From contig NZ_UGHR01000001.1 in the NCBI RefSeq assembly GCF_900451195.1, positions 3,100,001-3,164,000 of the forward strand: a DNA stretch of 64,000 nt, in the 5' to 3' direction. The stretch is from Iodobacter fluviatilis (GTDB lineage: Bacteria > Pseudomonadota > Gammaproteobacteria > Burkholderiales > Chitinibacteraceae). Position numbers and translations under genes: made by a program. Below are positions 8,972-21,516 of this stretch, piece by piece (position 1 is the stretch's first letter; each line of letters starts with the position of its first letter). The notes beneath the pieces were generated by a model. That model was not told the origin of the DNA. It saw only the letters and a list, made by a program, of their open reading frames with translations, and searched no databases.

Positions 8972-10279
8972 TTAGCCTTGCTGGCCCATCAGCTCTTCAA
9001 AGGACATCCCTTTTTCAGTTACCTGTGCCTTAGCCAGAACGAATTCAACCACATTGTCTTCCAATGCCATTGATTCCGGGCCAGCCAAACGCTCACGATC
9101 TTCAAAGTACCAAGCTACAACTTCGCTTGGATCTTCGTAATTCTGCGCCAAATCTTCAACAACCGCTTTGACCTGATCCGCTTTCGCTTCAAGGCCATTA
9201 CCCTTAACCAGCTCAGCCAATGCTAAGCCAAGGTGAACACGGCGCTGTGCTTGTGCTTCAAACATTTCTGGCGAGAACGGAACATACTTTGGGTCGATAC
9301 CGCGTGCTTTCAAGTCTGCAAGCGCACCTTCAGCCAAACGACCGATTTCCAATTGAACTAAAGCCTTAGGCAAATCAACCGGCGCAGCAGCAATCAGCGC
9401 AGTCATCACGTTTTCTTTAGCACGGGCTTTCAGACGGAAACGTACTTCGCGCTCCAGGTTGCCACGTACTTCAGCGCGCATTTTTTCTACATCGCCATCA
9501 ACAATACCAAGGCTTTTTGCGAAATCTGCATCCACTTCCGGCAAGATAGCAGCTGCCACGTTTTTAACCGTGATTTCGAATACTGCAGTTTTGCCTGCAA
9601 CATCAGCACCATGGTAATCAGCAGGGAAATCAACGCTTACTGATTTGGTTTCGTCTTCTTTCATGCCGATCACACCGGCTTCAAAACCTGGCAACATCTG
9701 ACCTTTGCCCAGCAGGAAAGCGTGGTTTTCAGCAGAGCCACCATCAAACAATACGCCGTCGATTGAGCCTTTAAAATCTACAATCACGCGATCGCCATCA
9801 GCCGCTTCGCGCTCTACACGCTCAAAACGAGTACGCTGGCGGCGCAGGATGTCTACAGTCTTTTCTACTTCAGCATCAGACAAATCCAACACTGGTTTTT
9901 CAATTTGAGCAGCAGCTAAATCACCGATCACAACTTCCGGGTACACTTCAAAAGTAGCCGAGAACTGGAAATCGCCTGTTTCTTCTGCCGCATCTTTTGG
10001 CTCGAAACGTGGGTAGCCTGCTACACGCAGCTTTTGCTCTTGTACGGCCTGACCAAAGCTCACTTCAACCGTTTCTCCCAATACTTCTTCCTGGATACGG
10101 AAGCCGTAGTTTTGTGCAACGATTTTCATCGGCGCTTTGCCTGGGCGAAAACCTGCAATTTTTGCAGTCTTAGCAACATGCTTCAAACGCGCGTTAACTT
10201 GCTCGGTAATTTCTGTGCGTGGCACAGAAATAGACAGGCGACGTTCGAGTTGATTCAGGGTTTCTAGTTGTACTTGCAT
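8972..10279 (-). CDS. tig: Trigger factor (ribosome-associated chaperone)
   Basis: A 435-residue ribosome-bound chaperone and peptidyl-prolyl isomerase. The N-terminal ribosome-docking signature GFRPGKAP is at 43-50. The FKBP-type isomerase domain sits around 150-240 (GDRVIVDFKG, FLLGKGQMLPGFE). A helical C-terminal chaperone domain follows. The ATG at 10279 has AGGA ten bases upstream. It is first in the tig-clpP-clpX-lon set, transcribed away from tRNA-Leu. Confidence 0.97.
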   Translation of the reverse strand: MQVQLETLNQLERRLSISVPRTEITEQVNARLKHVAKTAKIAGFRPGKAPMKIVAQNYGFRIQEEVLGETVEVSFGQAVQEQKLRVAGYPRFEPKDAAEETGDFQFSATFEVYPEVVIGDLAAAQIEKPVLDLSDAEVEKTVDILRRQRTRFERVEREAADGDRVIVDFKGSIDGVLFDGGSAENHAFLLGKGQMLPGFEAGVIGMKEDETKSVSVDFPADYHGADVAGKTAVFEITVKNVAAAILPEVDADFAKSLGIVDGDVEKMRAEVRGNLEREVRFRLKARAKENVMTALIAAAPVDLPKALVQLEIGRLAEGALADLKARGIDPKYVPFSPEMFEAQAQRRVHLGLALAELVKGNGLEAKADQVKAVVEDLAQNYEDPSEVVAWYFEDRERLAGPESMALEDNVVEFVLAKAQVTEKGMSFEELMGQQG

Positions 10280-10651
10280 TTCAAACCATTCCTATGGGGG
10301 ATCAACGCGCGTACACGCATCTTAATAAATAGGGGATAAAGCCAGCTCATCAGCAGCAATATGCAGACCATCAGTCATGATCTTGGCCTTGCCAGTTTCC
10401 CCCGTCCCAGACAAGCCAAAACAGACAGAAAAACCAGATCAGCACGCAGCACTCACCGCGATTTACCAACAAAGTCGGTAAGTTTAGCGCACAACGGCAC
10501 GCAAATCCAAACAGAATTATTAACCAGCGCCCGTGCAACCCAAAACACAGCAGCCACAAGGCTTAGACCACACGCTTCGTCCAATAAAAAAACGGATGCT
10601 TTGTGCGATTTTTCAACAAGAAAAGCGATATGCAGCCGGAATTTCAGCCAT
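10280..10651. other. Intergenic region upstream of tig
   Basis: About 370 bases between tig and the tRNA-Leu terminator. Reading frames present on both strands are short and lack ribosome-binding sites or family resemblance. The tig promoter must lie here, but I cannot point to convincing boxes. Confidence 0.4.
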
Positions 10652-10688
10652 AAAAAAAGCCGCAAGAGCAATGCTCTTGCGGCTTTTT
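10652..10688. terminator. Intrinsic terminator after tRNA-Leu
   Basis: The stem GCCGCAAGAG / CTCTTGCGGC with loop CAATG (10659-10683) is flanked by seven A on one side and five T on the other, so it works in both directions. It lies just downstream of tRNA-Leu on the minus strand. Confidence 0.9.
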
Positions 10689-10698
10689 CCAGAATATT

Positions 10699-10783
10699 TG
10701 GTGGGGGATAAGAGACTCGAACTCTTACACCTTACGGCGCTGGAACCTAAATCCAGTGCGTCTACCAATTCCGCCAACCCCCC
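10699..10783 (-). tRNA. tRNA-Leu (TAG)
   Basis: An 85-nt class II tRNA on the minus strand. The acceptor is GGGGGGT/ATCCCCC and the D-arm contains AATTGGTAGACGCA. Anticodon loop TTTAGGT gives anticodon TAG. The long variable arm is CGCCGTAAGGTGT, the T-loop GTTCGAGTC, and CCA is encoded at 10699-10701. Confidence 0.96.
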
Positions 10784-11019
10784 ACTTCTCATCGCTGCGT
10801 TTGCTTGTGCACCGAAGGAAGACCCGCATTCTAGTTGAAGGTTTTCACTTTGCCAAGCCTTATTTGGAAAATATTTCAAAATAATTTAAGCAACCGTCAC
10901 AACAGACACGAAAATCTTTAATATAACAGTAAGATAATCGCAATCTATACAGCCCATAAAAAGTTTATGTCATACTCCGCACAGCTTTTCACCCTATACA
11001 CTCTTACTTCACCCCTCCC

Positions 11020-12075
11020 GTGAACGATCATATACATACACTCCTGCGTATTCTTCCTGCTTGCGATCTTGCTACGACAGAAGTTCGCTGGTTTGCCGGC
11101 CAGCAATCTGGCTCAGCACAGCTCAGCGCGCTTCCTCCCTCGCAAAGAACCGAGCTTATTGTTCCTGCGACGCTCTCCAATATTTATCGCGCAGAGCTGC
11201 CAAAGCAATCTTTAGCAAGGCGGCAAAAACTTTTGCCCCATCTTTTAGAGGATCGCCTGCTTAGCCCAGCTGCATCACTGCACTTTGGGCTAAATGACCA
11301 GAATAATAAAATTATTGCAGCAGACCGAAAATGGCTGACGCAATACCTGAGCTTACTGACCGAGCACCAGATCACCCCTTCTGCGATTTGGAGTCTTTAT
11401 GATTTTCTGCCTGATGGCGAAGGCTGGTGCGTTGCAAGCGATCAGCAAACATTCCTCGTGCGTACGCCAGAAGGACAATACAGCCAGCTTGATGACGCCC
11501 TTATCGTTGAGGCACTGATTGGTGACGCATCAAGGCAAGATCTGAGCCTTGCTGATTTAATACAAAACAGCGTACCGGGCACAAATTTACTGCAAGGTGA
11601 TTTTGCCCAGCGCAGCCAGTGGCGCTTTGACTGGAAAATACTGCAAACCCCGGCACTACTTTTAAGTGCTATTTTTGCACTGATTTTAGCGGGGCAAATA
11701 GGTGACTGGTGGCAATTACGCAGTAACAAACTGGCATTACAACGTGAAATGCGCCAAACCTATGCAGCGGCATTTCCTGGCGAGCCCGTCTTTGACCCTG
11801 TATTGCAACTACAAAGCAAACTGCGTGATCGCGGTGGGCTCCGCAGCGGCACTGGTGATGGGCTGGATTTACTACTGCAAGTGGCCGGCATTGCCGGTAA
11901 TGGCCTGCAACTGACTCAACTCGATTACACCAACGGCCAGCTCAGTATGGAATTACCAGAATCCCAGGCAGGCAGCCTGCAGTCTCAGCTCAAAGGAGCA
12001 GGATTATCTGCAGAAACCCAGCCAGCAACAACAGGGCGCATGAAAGTTTTGATCCGCGCCCAAGCCGTAAAATGA
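11020..12075 (+). CDS. gspL: Type II secretion system protein GspL
   Basis: A 351-residue inner-membrane platform protein that links the cytoplasmic ATPase GspE to GspM and the pseudopilus. The N-terminal cytoplasmic part (about 1-205, actin-like fold in the family) contains KQSLARRQKLLPHLLEDRL, typical of GspL. One membrane helix lies at about 210-228, and the C-terminal periplasmic ferredoxin-like domain carries VAGIAGNGLQLTQLDY. The start is GTG at 11020 with no clear Shine-Dalgarno, so the exact start is uncertain. It is followed 12 bases later by gspM. Genes for the other Gsp components are not in this window. Confidence 0.85.
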   Translation: MNDHIHTLLRILPACDLATTEVRWFAGQQSGSAQLSALPPSQRTELIVPATLSNIYRAELPKQSLARRQKLLPHLLEDRLLSPAASLHFGLNDQNNKIIAADRKWLTQYLSLLTEHQITPSAIWSLYDFLPDGEGWCVASDQQTFLVRTPEGQYSQLDDALIVEALIGDASRQDLSLADLIQNSVPGTNLLQGDFAQRSQWRFDWKILQTPALLLSAIFALILAGQIGDWWQLRSNKLALQREMRQTYAAAFPGEPVFDPVLQLQSKLRDRGGLRSGTGDGLDLLLQVAGIAGNGLQLTQLDYTNGQLSMELPESQAGSLQSQLKGAGLSAETQPATTGRMKVLIRAQAVK

Positions 12076-12087
12076 GCCTCTGAAAAA

Positions 12088-12555
12088 ATGAACAAACTGA
12101 AAGAATTCTGGCAACAATGCAAGCCTCGTGAGCGGCTCTATTTAAGCGGCTGCGGCCTGTTTGTCCTTTTTGCAATCCTCTATGCAGGAGTGTGGCAACC
12201 GGTTAATACCTCCCGGGAACAGCTCAGTAAGCAGGTGCCACAGATGCAAATGCAACTTGCAGAGCTGCAAAGACAACTCGCGCAAATCAAATCCACACCT
12301 GCGGGGCCAAGCCGTAATGGCGATTTGCGCGCTGCAGTGCAAGCCAGTCTGGATGCCAGAAACACCAGCGCAGACATTCAGGCACTCACGGCGGACAAAC
12401 TACAGATTAAAATCGCACAAATCCGCTTTGCTGATGCGCTTCCTTTGCTTTCAGCACTTCGCAGCGAAACCGGCTCGCATATCAATCACCTGCAAATCAG
12501 CGGAGCAGAACACAATGGCATTGTGCAGCTGAGCGCAGAGGTAGAACGCCAATGA
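12088..12555 (+). CDS. gspM: Type II secretion system protein GspM
   Basis: A 155-residue bitopic inner-membrane protein. Residues 17-36 form the membrane helix (after KPRERLYL), followed by a coiled-coil-like Gln-rich stretch around 45-70 and a small periplasmic domain. The size and N-terminal pattern (PRERLYLSGCG) fit GspM, the partner of GspL. Its stop overlaps the gspN start by four bases (ATGA), so translation is coupled. Confidence 0.85.
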   Translation: MNKLKEFWQQCKPRERLYLSGCGLFVLFAILYAGVWQPVNTSREQLSKQVPQMQMQLAELQRQLAQIKSTPAGPSRNGDLRAAVQASLDARNTSADIQALTADKLQIKIAQIRFADALPLLSALRSETGSHINHLQISGAEHNGIVQLSAEVERQ

Positions 12556-13271
12556 AGCAATATCTTTATCACCGCAGCAAATTCATTATTCCCTTGCTGA
12601 TTTTATTTTTAATTTTGCAATTTCCAGCTTCCTTCATTTTGAAATTTGTCCCCGCCCCCGTGCAATCAGGCGGTGTCAGTGGCACCATCTGGTCTGGTAG
12701 GCTAACGCCGCTGGGCATTAGCGGCCAGCAGCTACTGGATGAAGTGCGCTGGCAATGGCAACCTCTGAAGCTTTTCAAGGGGCAACTGGTGTGGCAACTT
12801 GATACCCGCTACGGCAGCCAGGCGGGTAAAGCATGGTTAGCCCTTGGCGTGGGTGGCAATCGCCTTGAATCGGTCAGCCTCACCCTGCCTGCCGCACCTT
12901 TATTTGCGCTCGATAAAAAGCTGGCCCCTTTTCAGCTTGGCGGCCAGCTCACCTTAGAAGCCAGCCGGATAAGCAAGCCACAAACCAGCGAAATCAGCTT
13001 ACTCTGGCAAAATGCCAGCTCGCTCGTTACCCCGCAGGCCAACCCCTTTGGCAGCTATCAGATCAAATTACAACCTGATTTAAACTGGACAATTTCGCCC
13101 GTTGGTGGGGCGGCCCTGGCCATTTCAGGGCAAGGCAAAGTGGACCCTCAGCGCGGCCCGCAGGGCTCGCTCCAGCTTAAAGCAGCCAGCGGCAAAGAAA
13201 GCCTCTTTGCCCCACTACTGGATCGCATGCCGTTAAACGGTGATCAGCGCGAACTAAAACTTGGCATATAA
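12552..13271 (+). CDS. gspN: Type II secretion system protein GspN
   Basis: A 239-residue protein with one N-terminal membrane helix (about 13-33) and a beta-rich periplasmic domain. SGTIWSGRLTPL and DEVRWQWQPLKLFKG are characteristic of the GspN family. GspN is a variable component of type II secretion, associated with the GspL/M/C platform and dispensable in some bacteria. It overlaps gspM and ends 48 bases before the PII gene. The natural clients of the system could include the M28 and M4 peptidases just downstream. Confidence 0.85.
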   Translation: MKQYLYHRSKFIIPLLILFLILQFPASFILKFVPAPVQSGGVSGTIWSGRLTPLGISGQQLLDEVRWQWQPLKLFKGQLVWQLDTRYGSQAGKAWLALGVGGNRLESVSLTLPAAPLFALDKKLAPFQLGGQLTLEASRISKPQTSEISLLWQNASSLVTPQANPFGSYQIKLQPDLNWTISPVGGAALAISGQGKVDPQRGPQGSLQLKAASGKESLFAPLLDRMPLNGDQRELKLGI

Positions 13272-13658
<387 letters not shown>

Positions 13659-13730
13659 ACCAGCCGCCGCGTAGACTACAAGACAGGCTGAAACCACCCG
13701 TACCGAAGAAATGCAGCACCTAGCAATCAA

Positions 13731-13759
13731 AAAATGCGGCTGATCAGGCCGCATTTTTT
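13731..13759. terminator. Intrinsic terminator between glnB and the M28 peptidase gene
   Basis: The stem TGCGGC / GCCGCA (13735-13740, 13748-13753) is extended by A/T pairing with flanking AAAAAA and TTTTTT. It lies between two convergent genes and should work in both directions. Confidence 0.88.
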
Positions 13760-13829
13760 AAAAGATACACGCCACACCTTTCTTTATGCCATTCAGGCAA
13801 GCCGCACAATCTGCACGGCCTGATCCTGC

Positions 13830-15365
13830 TTATTGCGGGCGATACGTTACTTTAAGGGTGTAATTTGCGGCTGAATAACCATTCAGCAACAAATAGACGT
13901 CGCCATTTGCGCTTAAGTTTAATGCGCAGGTTTCTGTGCTGCTTGGGCCATCAGATTTGCAATCAAACACGGTTGTGCTGGGTGCGCTGGCTTTGCGCAG
14001 ATATAAATCCGCATCGCCCGTGCCGCTCAGTACTGCAGTAAAATCACCGCCAGCGCCCACTTTAAATGGGCCATAACTTTGCTTTTGCCCCACTGCCAGC
14101 TTGCCGGAAAAGTTTTCCACCTTATCCACGGGCCCTGGTCCTACTGGGCCATCGCTTCCCAGCTCAACCATAAATGCCAACGCCATTTTAGAGAACTTCA
14201 GGGCATGCTGGGCTTGATTGCCGCTATTGGCATAGGTGTCGTTAGCCGTATGGATATAAGGATTATCCTGGGTAAAGGAAGATTCAAAAGGCATAGAGGC
14301 AAAATAGCCCTGCCCGCTCCAGGATGCATGATCTGAGCAGGCATAACCGCATTTATCGTAACCAATCTTTATCGCTGGCAGATAAGTTGTCAGCAAATTA
14401 GCCACAAACTGGTTTTGCGCGTTATCGGTGTAATCAGTGTAAAGGTAGATGTCTTTATCTGAGCCTTTATAGTTAGTCATATCCAGCTGCATCACCCCAA
14501 CCACATTGGTGTTAGCCGCTTTAAAACTTTTGGCAATGTCCTGCGAGCCACGCAAACCCACTTCTTCTGCGGCATAACCCATCAGTTTCAGTGTCCGGCG
14601 AGGCTTATACCCGCCAGCCACCAACACCCGCAGCACCTCGGTCATGCTGGCAATGCCGGATGCATCATCATCCGCACCAGGCGCACGCGTACTCTCACTG
14701 GTTCCCTGGCCATTAATTGAATCAAGATGCCCACCCAGTACCACCACCTCAGATGGATTATCCGTCCCCTTAATTGTCAGAATCACCGATTTTTGCGCCC
14801 ATGAATGGTTAAATTGCTCCACCGTAATATCACTGCGGCCTGCCGCTATTTGCTGCCAGCGCGTTTTCAGCCAGTTGGATGCATTAACACCATGTGTCGT
14901 GGTGTAGTAGCGATTGGTAAAAGCAGATAAATCATTAATGGTTTGCGCGATATTACTATCTTGCATTTGTGGCAATAAAGCATTCACGACGCTCTGATTA
15001 TCCAGCGCATACGAGGGGTGAGCCGCTGCCAGCAAGCTGCTGACAGGCGTTAAGGCCTGACGCCCGGCCGCTTCACTGGCATGAAACATAAAGCCGCCGC
15101 AGCGATGCAGTTCTTCATGCACGGATGCAGATAAGTGGGCCAACTGCTGCTCATCCACTTCAACCAGATGCACCCGCTCAGCCGCCAGCAAACCCACTTG
15201 GGGCAAAATAGCGCGACTCTCTTTTGCAATAGTTTGTGGAGCCAGCTTTTGCAGCTGTAAATAGGCCGCATCACCCAGTGTTATCCAGACTTTTTTGGGT
15301 GCAGCATCTGCGGCAGCGCTCAGCAAGACGCCGCACAAAAGTAGAGGGATCACTTTCAGTTTCAT
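13830..15365 (-). CDS. Secreted M28 aminopeptidase with C-terminal PPC domain
   Basis: A 511-residue zinc aminopeptidase, similar to the Aeromonas/Vibrio leucyl aminopeptidases. The signal peptide (about 1-21, ending ADA) is followed by a propeptide and an M28 domain. Co-catalytic metal and base residues visible are His213 (GGHLD), the DDD at 232-234 (GADDDASG), Glu267/Glu268 (AAEE), Asp295 (QLDM) and His346 (SDHASW). Cys339 and Cys343 form the conserved CGYAC pair. Residues after about 400 form a pre-peptidase C-terminal domain with GTGDADLYLRK and DCKSDG. It very likely crosses the outer membrane by type II secretion. It lies downstream of the M4 protease gene, separated by a terminator. 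Confidence 0.92.
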   Translation of the reverse strand: MKLKVIPLLLCGVLLSAAADAAPKKVWITLGDAAYLQLQKLAPQTIAKESRAILPQVGLLAAERVHLVEVDEQQLAHLSASVHEELHRCGGFMFHASEAAGRQALTPVSSLLAAAHPSYALDNQSVVNALLPQMQDSNIAQTINDLSAFTNRYYTTTHGVNASNWLKTRWQQIAAGRSDITVEQFNHSWAQKSVILTIKGTDNPSEVVVLGGHLDSINGQGTSESTRAPGADDDASGIASMTEVLRVLVAGGYKPRRTLKLMGYAAEEVGLRGSQDIAKSFKAANTNVVGVMQLDMTNYKGSDKDIYLYTDYTDNAQNQFVANLLTTYLPAIKIGYDKCGYACSDHASWSGQGYFASMPFESSFTQDNPYIHTANDTYANSGNQAQHALKFSKMALAFMVELGSDGPVGPGPVDKVENFSGKLAVGQKQSYGPFKVGAGGDFTAVLSGTGDADLYLRKASAPSTTVFDCKSDGPSSTETCALNLSANGDVYLLLNGYSAANYTLKVTYRPQ

Positions 15366-15394
15366 TATGACGTTCCTTTGAATTTATTAAATCC

Positions 15395-15427
15395 AAAAAA
15401 AAGCCCTGCTCGCATTCGTAGCAGGGC
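15395..15427 (-). terminator. Intrinsic terminator after the M4 peptidase gene
   Basis: The stem GCCCTGCT / AGCAGGGC (15403-15410, 15420-15427) with a 9-base loop is followed on the minus strand by eight T. It separates the M4 and M28 peptidase genes. Confidence 0.9.
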
Positions 15428-15461
15428 ATGCGGCCAGGTACAGCCGCCTGAGCTGACTTAA

Positions 15462-17790
<2,329 letters not shown>

Positions 17791-17822
17791 ATAAAAAAGG
17801 CCACTTGAAGTGGCCTTTTTTA
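17791..17822. terminator. Intrinsic terminator after the chitinase gene
   Basis: The palindrome GGCCACTTGAAGTGGCC (17799-17815) is flanked by six A and six T. It is an efficient bidirectional terminator 22 bases after the chitinase stop on the minus strand. Confidence 0.9.
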
Positions 17823-17843
17823 TTTTAAACAGATCAACACCGA

Positions 17844-19076
17844 TTACATTAATGATTCATTTATCACGCGTGGCAGTTCGCTATCCATATCATGGGCATA
17901 CTCCCAAACCATGATGCCGCCAAGACGCTTTTGTTTAATGTACTGAGCTTTGTATTTTAAGCTCTCCTGATCTTCATACGTCACCATCAAATCACCGTCA
18001 AACAACCATGGCGCTTTGGCAACCGGATCCCAATAGCGTGTCGCCCCCTTGGCTTTTAAAGCCTTAATATCCTGCCAAGTGATGCCATCGTCATACGCCG
18101 CTTTCTTATAGGCATTAAACAGGCCGTTGTTTGCAGCCGCCACACCTTGCCATGCGCGCCCATAAAAGGCACTGCCCATGAGCAGCTTCTCTGGCTTAAC
18201 CCCAGCATCCAGATACAAATTCATCGCCTGATCGGTACTCCAGCCGCCACCTTCAGGATCTGCTTTGTTCTGATACAGATTGGTATGGTGGCTGGTTTTT
18301 TTACTCCATGACCCGGCAAAGTCATACGCCATGACTTTCATAAAATCAACTGATTTGGCTACGCGTGCCACATCAATATTTTGCAAAAACCAAGCTGCTG
18401 CCGGCACAGCAACCGATAATTGATATTGTTTTCCTGTTTTTTCGCCGTGCTTATTAAATGCCGCTTTTGTTTCCTCTAAAAGGCGGGGATAGTTTTCTTT
18501 ATCACTCGGGTCTTTTGCAATTGGCAGCCAATCCGGGCCAACTGGGTATTCCCAATCGTAATCAATTCCTGCCAGATTATGCTCATCAATTAGCTTAATC
18601 ACATTTGCAATAAATTTTTCGCGTGATTCTGGTGTCCGGGCTAATTGTGAAAAACCATCTGCGCCCCAGCCACCAATAGAAACATTCACTTTCAAATGCG
18701 GATACTGACTTTGCAATTTAGCAACTTCGTCCCACATATTTGCAAATGGGGCGATAGTAGCGGTTTTATCCGAATTAGGCTGAGGCTCTAAATCTTTAAT
18801 ATAGACCTCAGTGCCATTACGAATTAAACCAAAGCTTAAGTTTAAAGTTGTGAGCTGATTCCCCTGAATATCACTGGCTCGCCAGCGGCGTCCCATATCC
18901 ATATCTTTTGGCGTAGAGCCAATTGGCCAAGTACGAATATAAGCCACAACCTGCTTATTATGCGATTTAACGGTTGGAATAACAGGCTCTGCTGAGGCTG
19001 CTGTATTTTTTGAAGGTGCTGAAGCACATGCGCCTAGTAATGATGCTGCGGCGAAGGCAATTAGTATTTTTTTCAT
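17844..19076 (-). CDS. GH18 chitinase, lipoprotein
   Basis: A 410-residue family 18 glycoside hydrolase predicted to cleave chitin or chito-oligosaccharides. The signal peptide ends in the lipobox LGAC (Cys17 from this start), so it is predicted to be a lipid-anchored envelope enzyme rather than a freely secreted one. The TIM-barrel has the SIGGWG strand-3 motif and the active-site segment AGIDYDWE at 169-176, with Glu176 as acid. The first Asp of the usual DxxDxDxE is Ala here. VMAYDFAGSW is the strand-6 motif. No chitin-binding domain is visible. The ATG at 19076 is preferred over an in-frame GTG at 19082, because GGGA lies seven bases before it. Confidence 0.92.
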   Translation of the reverse strand: MKKILIAFAAASLLGACASAPSKNTAASAEPVIPTVKSHNKQVVAYIRTWPIGSTPKDMDMGRRWRASDIQGNQLTTLNLSFGLIRNGTEVYIKDLEPQPNSDKTATIAPFANMWDEVAKLQSQYPHLKVNVSIGGWGADGFSQLARTPESREKFIANVIKLIDEHNLAGIDYDWEYPVGPDWLPIAKDPSDKENYPRLLEETKAAFNKHGEKTGKQYQLSVAVPAAAWFLQNIDVARVAKSVDFMKVMAYDFAGSWSKKTSHHTNLYQNKADPEGGGWSTDQAMNLYLDAGVKPEKLLMGSAFYGRAWQGVAAANNGLFNAYKKAAYDDGITWQDIKALKAKGATRYWDPVAKAPWLFDGDLMVTYEDQESLKYKAQYIKQKRLGGIMVWEYAHDMDSELPRVINESLM

Positions 19077-19156
19077 CCCCACATCCCGATCAAGTGTGAG
19101 GATTCAGTTTACGACTTTATTTACTGCAATGTAAATATTTCACAAACAAATGAAAT

Positions 19157-19660
<504 letters not shown>

Positions 19661-19662
19661 TT

Positions 19663-19800
19663 AAACCCAAATCTTAAACCACAGAGTAAAGCAGAACACG
19701 GAGAAAACCTTGCAAAATTTATCATTCAGCCATGGGCCATTCAATCGTGATTTTCTCAGTGAGACTCTGTGTTCTACTTGTTTCAGTACTCGGGTTCAAA
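19663..19800. repeat. Dispersed CACAGAG-type inverted repeat, copy a
   Basis: The left arm (from AAACCCAAATCTTAAACC, then CACAGAG, then GAACACGGAGAAAA) and the right arm (TTTTCTC, CTCTGTGTTCTAC, then GGGTTC) are imperfect reverse complements around a spacer of about 45 bases. It fills the tadA-recN gap. The same arms recur at 21517, 43267/43579 and 54794/55130. Confidence 0.75.
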
Positions 19801-19818
19801 TGTAAAACACCACCATCA

Positions 19819-21480
19819 CTAAACCGCAGCAACACCCAGCATTTCTGCCGCGTGCTGGCGGGTGGTAGAGGTGATTTCCACCCCCCCCAGCATGCGGGCG
19901 ATTTCTTCGATGCGCTCTTCCACACTCAGCATATGGATGGTGCTTAATACGCCGGATTTAGACTGGGTTTTGCTGACCTGCAGCTGCTGAAACCCGCAGG
20001 CGGCCACTTGGGGCAGATGAGTGATACACAGCACCTGCCTCGCCGCACCCAAGTCCGCCAGCATGCGGCCAACAATCTCGGCCACACGGCCACCAATTCC
20101 CACATCCACCTCATCAAAAATCAGCGTGGGCACATTGGCAACTTGACTGGTGATCACTTGCAGGGCAAGGCTGATACGCGATAGCTCACCACCCGACGCT
20201 ACCTTAGCCATCGCTCTGGCTGGGGTACTTGGATGATTAGCCACCATAAACTCAACCGTTTCTAAACCAAAGCTCGCAGGCGCTTCATGAGGGTGCAGGG
20301 CAATTTCAAAACGGCTGCCCACCAACGCCAGCAGTTGCAATTCTTTAGTCACCATTTTTGAGAGCTTATCGGCGGCGCTTTTACGGCTGGCCGTCAATTG
20401 CTTAGCGGCCTTGCGATAGTCCGCTTCCAGCTTTTCTGCGCGGCGGCGCACCGCATCCAGCCCTGCACTACCGCCTAATTCGGCCAGTCGCTGCTGCCAA
20501 GCGGCTAGTTTTTCCGGCAACTCAACAGGTTCTACCCGATATTTACGCGCCATGCGAAAGATGGCATCTAGGCGGCTTTCTACATCGGCAAGGCGGGCCG
20601 GATCCAGCTCTAAGTGATCGGCATAACGGCGCAATGCATACACGGATTCGGTCAGCTGCGCTTCGGCACTGGCCAGCAGCTCCAGTGTTTCCGAGATACC
20701 CGCATCAAAATCAGCCAGACCGGCTAAGCGCCCCGCCACCGATCCCAACCAGGACTGGCAATTTTCATCACCATCGGCCAGCATCAGCAAGCCACTTTGC
20801 ACGCCTTCAATTAGGCTAGCAGCATGGTGCAGGCGTTTGTGCTCGGCTTGCAGCTCCGGCCATTCTGCGGCGGTAAATTGCAAGGCGGCCACTTCATCCA
20901 CCTGCCATTGCAAACGTTCGCGCTCGGCATCAAAAGCCTCAGCGTTATTTTCGGCAATCGCCAGCTCATCAACGACGTTTTTCCAATCTTTAAAAAGTAC
21001 CGCTACGTCTTTTGCAAGGCCGGTGCATTCTGCGTAGCCATCGACTAATTCGCGTTGCACTTCCGAGCGCAGCAAGGATTGTGGCGCGTGCTGGCCGTGG
21101 ATATCGACCAGCTGCTCACCCAGTAATTTAAGCTGCGTCAGCGTCGCGGCAATGCCATTAATCCAGGCGCGAGATTTACCATTGCTATCGATGCTGCGGC
21201 GAATCAGTAATTCCTCTGGCTCGTCCCCAAGTAAAGCTTCTTCTTCAAGCCAAGCCCGCGCATTTTTAGGCGGGGCAAATCGTGCTTGTAAATCGGCTTT
21301 TTCAGCACCGTGGCGCACCACCGCACTTTCTGCCCGCCCACCCAAGAGCAAACCTAGCGCATCAATCACGATAGATTTACCGGCCCCTGTTTCACCGGTT
21401 AAGGTGGTCAGGCCCGAACGAAAGTCAAGAGACAGCTCTTGTACAATGACAAAGGATTTAAGCGAAATAGAAAGCAGCAT
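19819..21480 (-). CDS. recN: DNA repair protein RecN (SMC-like ATPase)
   Basis: A 553-residue SMC-family ATPase acting early in double-strand-break repair. Walker A GETGAGKS is at 29-36. A long coiled-coil middle follows, and the C-terminal part has the ABC-type signature SGGELSRISLA and Walker B LIFDEVDVGIGG. Length matches the family. RecN genes are SOS-regulated in many bacteria, but I found no CTGT-N8-ACAG box immediately upstream here. The upstream gap holds repeat copy b instead. Confidence 0.96.
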   Translation of the reverse strand: MLLSISLKSFVIVQELSLDFRSGLTTLTGETGAGKSIVIDALGLLLGGRAESAVVRHGAEKADLQARFAPPKNARAWLEEEALLGDEPEELLIRRSIDSNGKSRAWINGIAATLTQLKLLGEQLVDIHGQHAPQSLLRSEVQRELVDGYAECTGLAKDVAVLFKDWKNVVDELAIAENNAEAFDAERERLQWQVDEVAALQFTAAEWPELQAEHKRLHHAASLIEGVQSGLLMLADGDENCQSWLGSVAGRLAGLADFDAGISETLELLASAEAQLTESVYALRRYADHLELDPARLADVESRLDAIFRMARKYRVEPVELPEKLAAWQQRLAELGGSAGLDAVRRRAEKLEADYRKAAKQLTASRKSAADKLSKMVTKELQLLALVGSRFEIALHPHEAPASFGLETVEFMVANHPSTPARAMAKVASGGELSRISLALQVITSQVANVPTLIFDEVDVGIGGRVAEIVGRMLADLGAARQVLCITHLPQVAACGFQQLQVSKTQSKSGVLSTIHMLSVEERIEEIARMLGGVEITSTTRQHAAEMLGVAAV

Positions 21481-21516
21481 GGCGCTTTTTTACACCTTGG
21501 TTACGGTTGCCACGGA

